Source of the DNA: Anaerorhabdus sp036641015
Lineage (GTDB): Bacteria > Bacillota_I > Bacilli_A > Erysipelotrichales > Erysipelotrichaceae
Length of the DNA stretch: 13,360 nucleotides
NCBI RefSeq assembly: GCF_036641015.1
Contig: NZ_JAVWFO010000051.1
Location: forward strand, 1-13,360
Direction: 5' to 3'
Below the pieces are notes generated by a model. That model saw only the letters and a list, made by a program, of their open reading frames with translations. It did not search any database and was not told the origin of the DNA. Every line of letters starts with the position of its first letter. Position 1 is the first letter of the stretch. Below, piece after piece: positions 12,668 to 13,360 of this stretch. Both the position numbers and the translations under genes were made by a program.

Positions 12668-13360
12668 ATGAATTTTATAATAGTAAAAGATAAAAAAGAA
12701 TTAAGTGAAGTAATGGCTGATGTTATGTTAAAACATATGATATCTCAAAAAAATAGAGTAAATATCTCTATTACAACAGGTAAAACACCAATAGATGGAT
12801 ATTCTATTTTAGCAAGCAAAATTAAGAATAAGAGCTGTTTTGATAATGTTCATTATTATATCTTTGATGAGTTTTGGTATAAAGATGATCCAGTTGGTAT
12901 ATGTAGAGCATCTTTAGACAAAGAGTTCTTTAATTTAGCTAACATCAAAGAATCTAATATACATAATTTGACTAATGATAATTATTTAAATTTTGATAAT
13001 GAGTTAAAAAATGATGGTGGACTAGATATGGTAATTATGGGGATTGGTGAAAACGGACATTTCTGTGGCAATCAGCCAGGAACTTTTGATAATTGGAATC
13101 AAGGAGTACATTTGATTGATAGATACAGAACTAAGGTAGTTATTGACTTACTTGTACACTTATTACATGAAGACTTACATTCCGATGATCAATCAAGGAT
13201 TCCTGACAACTATATTACAATGGGACCAAAAACAATCATGCAGGCAAAAAGTATAGTATTCATCTTATCAAGCAAAAATAAAGCCGAAGTCGCAAAAAAA
13301 GCCTTCTATGATCCAATCACAGAAGACTTTCCAGTGTCTATATTTCAACTACATAGAGAT
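12668..13360 (+). CDS. NagB-like glucosamine-6-phosphate deaminase / 6-phosphogluconolactonase family protein (3' end cut by window edge)
   Basis: NagB converts glucosamine-6-phosphate to fructose-6-phosphate and ammonia; related proteins act on other phosphosugars. The 231 visible residues include the phosphate loop SITTGKTPIDGY (34-45, usually GSTP), YIFDEFW (64-70, whose Asp matches the enolisation base), MGIGENGHFCGNQPG (124-138) and YITMGPKTIMQAKSIVFIL (182-200). The usual NGHIGFNEPG reads NGHFCGNQPG: catalytic His131 is kept, but the Glu of the ring-opening triad is Gln136. NagB is about 240 residues, so only a short C-terminal piece is missing. The ATG has AAGGAGG seven bases upstream. 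It is divergent from the LevR-type regulator, linking it to operon B. The superfamily is secure; the exact reaction is open because of the altered residues. Confidence 0.87.
   Translation, partial: MNFIIVKDKKELSEVMADVMLKHMISQKNRVNISITTGKTPIDGYSILASKIKNKSCFDNVHYYIFDEFWYKDDPVGICRASLDKEFFNLANIKESNIHNLTNDNYLNFDNELKNDGGLDMVIMGIGENGHFCGNQPGTFDNWNQGVHLIDRYRTKVVIDLLVHLLHEDLHSDDQSRIPDNYITMGPKTIMQAKSIVFILSSKNKAEVAKKAFYDPITEDFPVSIFQLHRD

Overview
This is an AT-rich, low-GC Gram-positive (Bacillota) window. AGGAGG-type ribosome sites, a PyrR, Lac-family and mannose-family PTS systems, an RpiR regulator and a LevR-type PRD regulator all fit that group. TGA acts as a normal stop, for example at the end of the Lac-type IIB gene. 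Erysipelotrichia-like bacteria would fit, but that is an inference from composition and gene content.

Layout, left to right. (1) Positions 1-1090, minus strand: a NusG-paralogue antiterminator (LoaP-like), then pyrR, which runs off the left edge. (2) Positions 1236-5833, minus strand: operon A, transcribed as GH4 glycosidase, Lac-family PTS IIC, RDD membrane protein, RpiR regulator, PTS IIB, PTS IIA. The GH4 enzyme carries the CDMP signature of 6-phospho-alpha-glucosidases. Operon A therefore looks like a self-regulated uptake and hydrolysis unit for a disaccharide. (3) Positions 6059-9600, minus strand: operon B, transcribed as mannose-family PTS IIB, IIC, IID, a SIS-domain sugar-phosphate isomerase/deglycase, then IIA, ending in a strong hairpin at 6024-6055. 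(4) Positions 9768-12485, minus strand: a 905-residue LevR-type regulator with its own terminator. (5) From 12668 to the right edge, plus strand: a divergent NagB-like amino-sugar phosphate deaminase/isomerase.

Blocks 3 to 5 look like one catabolic system. The mannose-class PTS would import and phosphorylate an amino sugar or Amadori-type compound. The SIS protein and the NagB-like protein would process the phosphorylated product, and the LevR-type protein would sense PTS flux. The regulator is the most unusual element. It lacks the GAFTGA sigma-54 contact loop and has Asp-Asn in place of Asp-Glu in Walker B. Operon B has a sigma-A type TATAAT with a poor -35 and an overlapping dyad, as expected for an activator-dependent sigma-A promoter rather than a -24/-12 promoter.

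Other notable points are a perfect 16-bp hairpin inside the RDD coding sequence, a 12-bp hairpin near the start of the SIS gene, atypical active-site motifs in two PTS subunits and the NagB-like protein, and short motifs shared between promoter regions. No rRNA, tRNA, CRISPR array, insertion sequence or prophage was seen. No gene-free stretch exceeds 300 bases.
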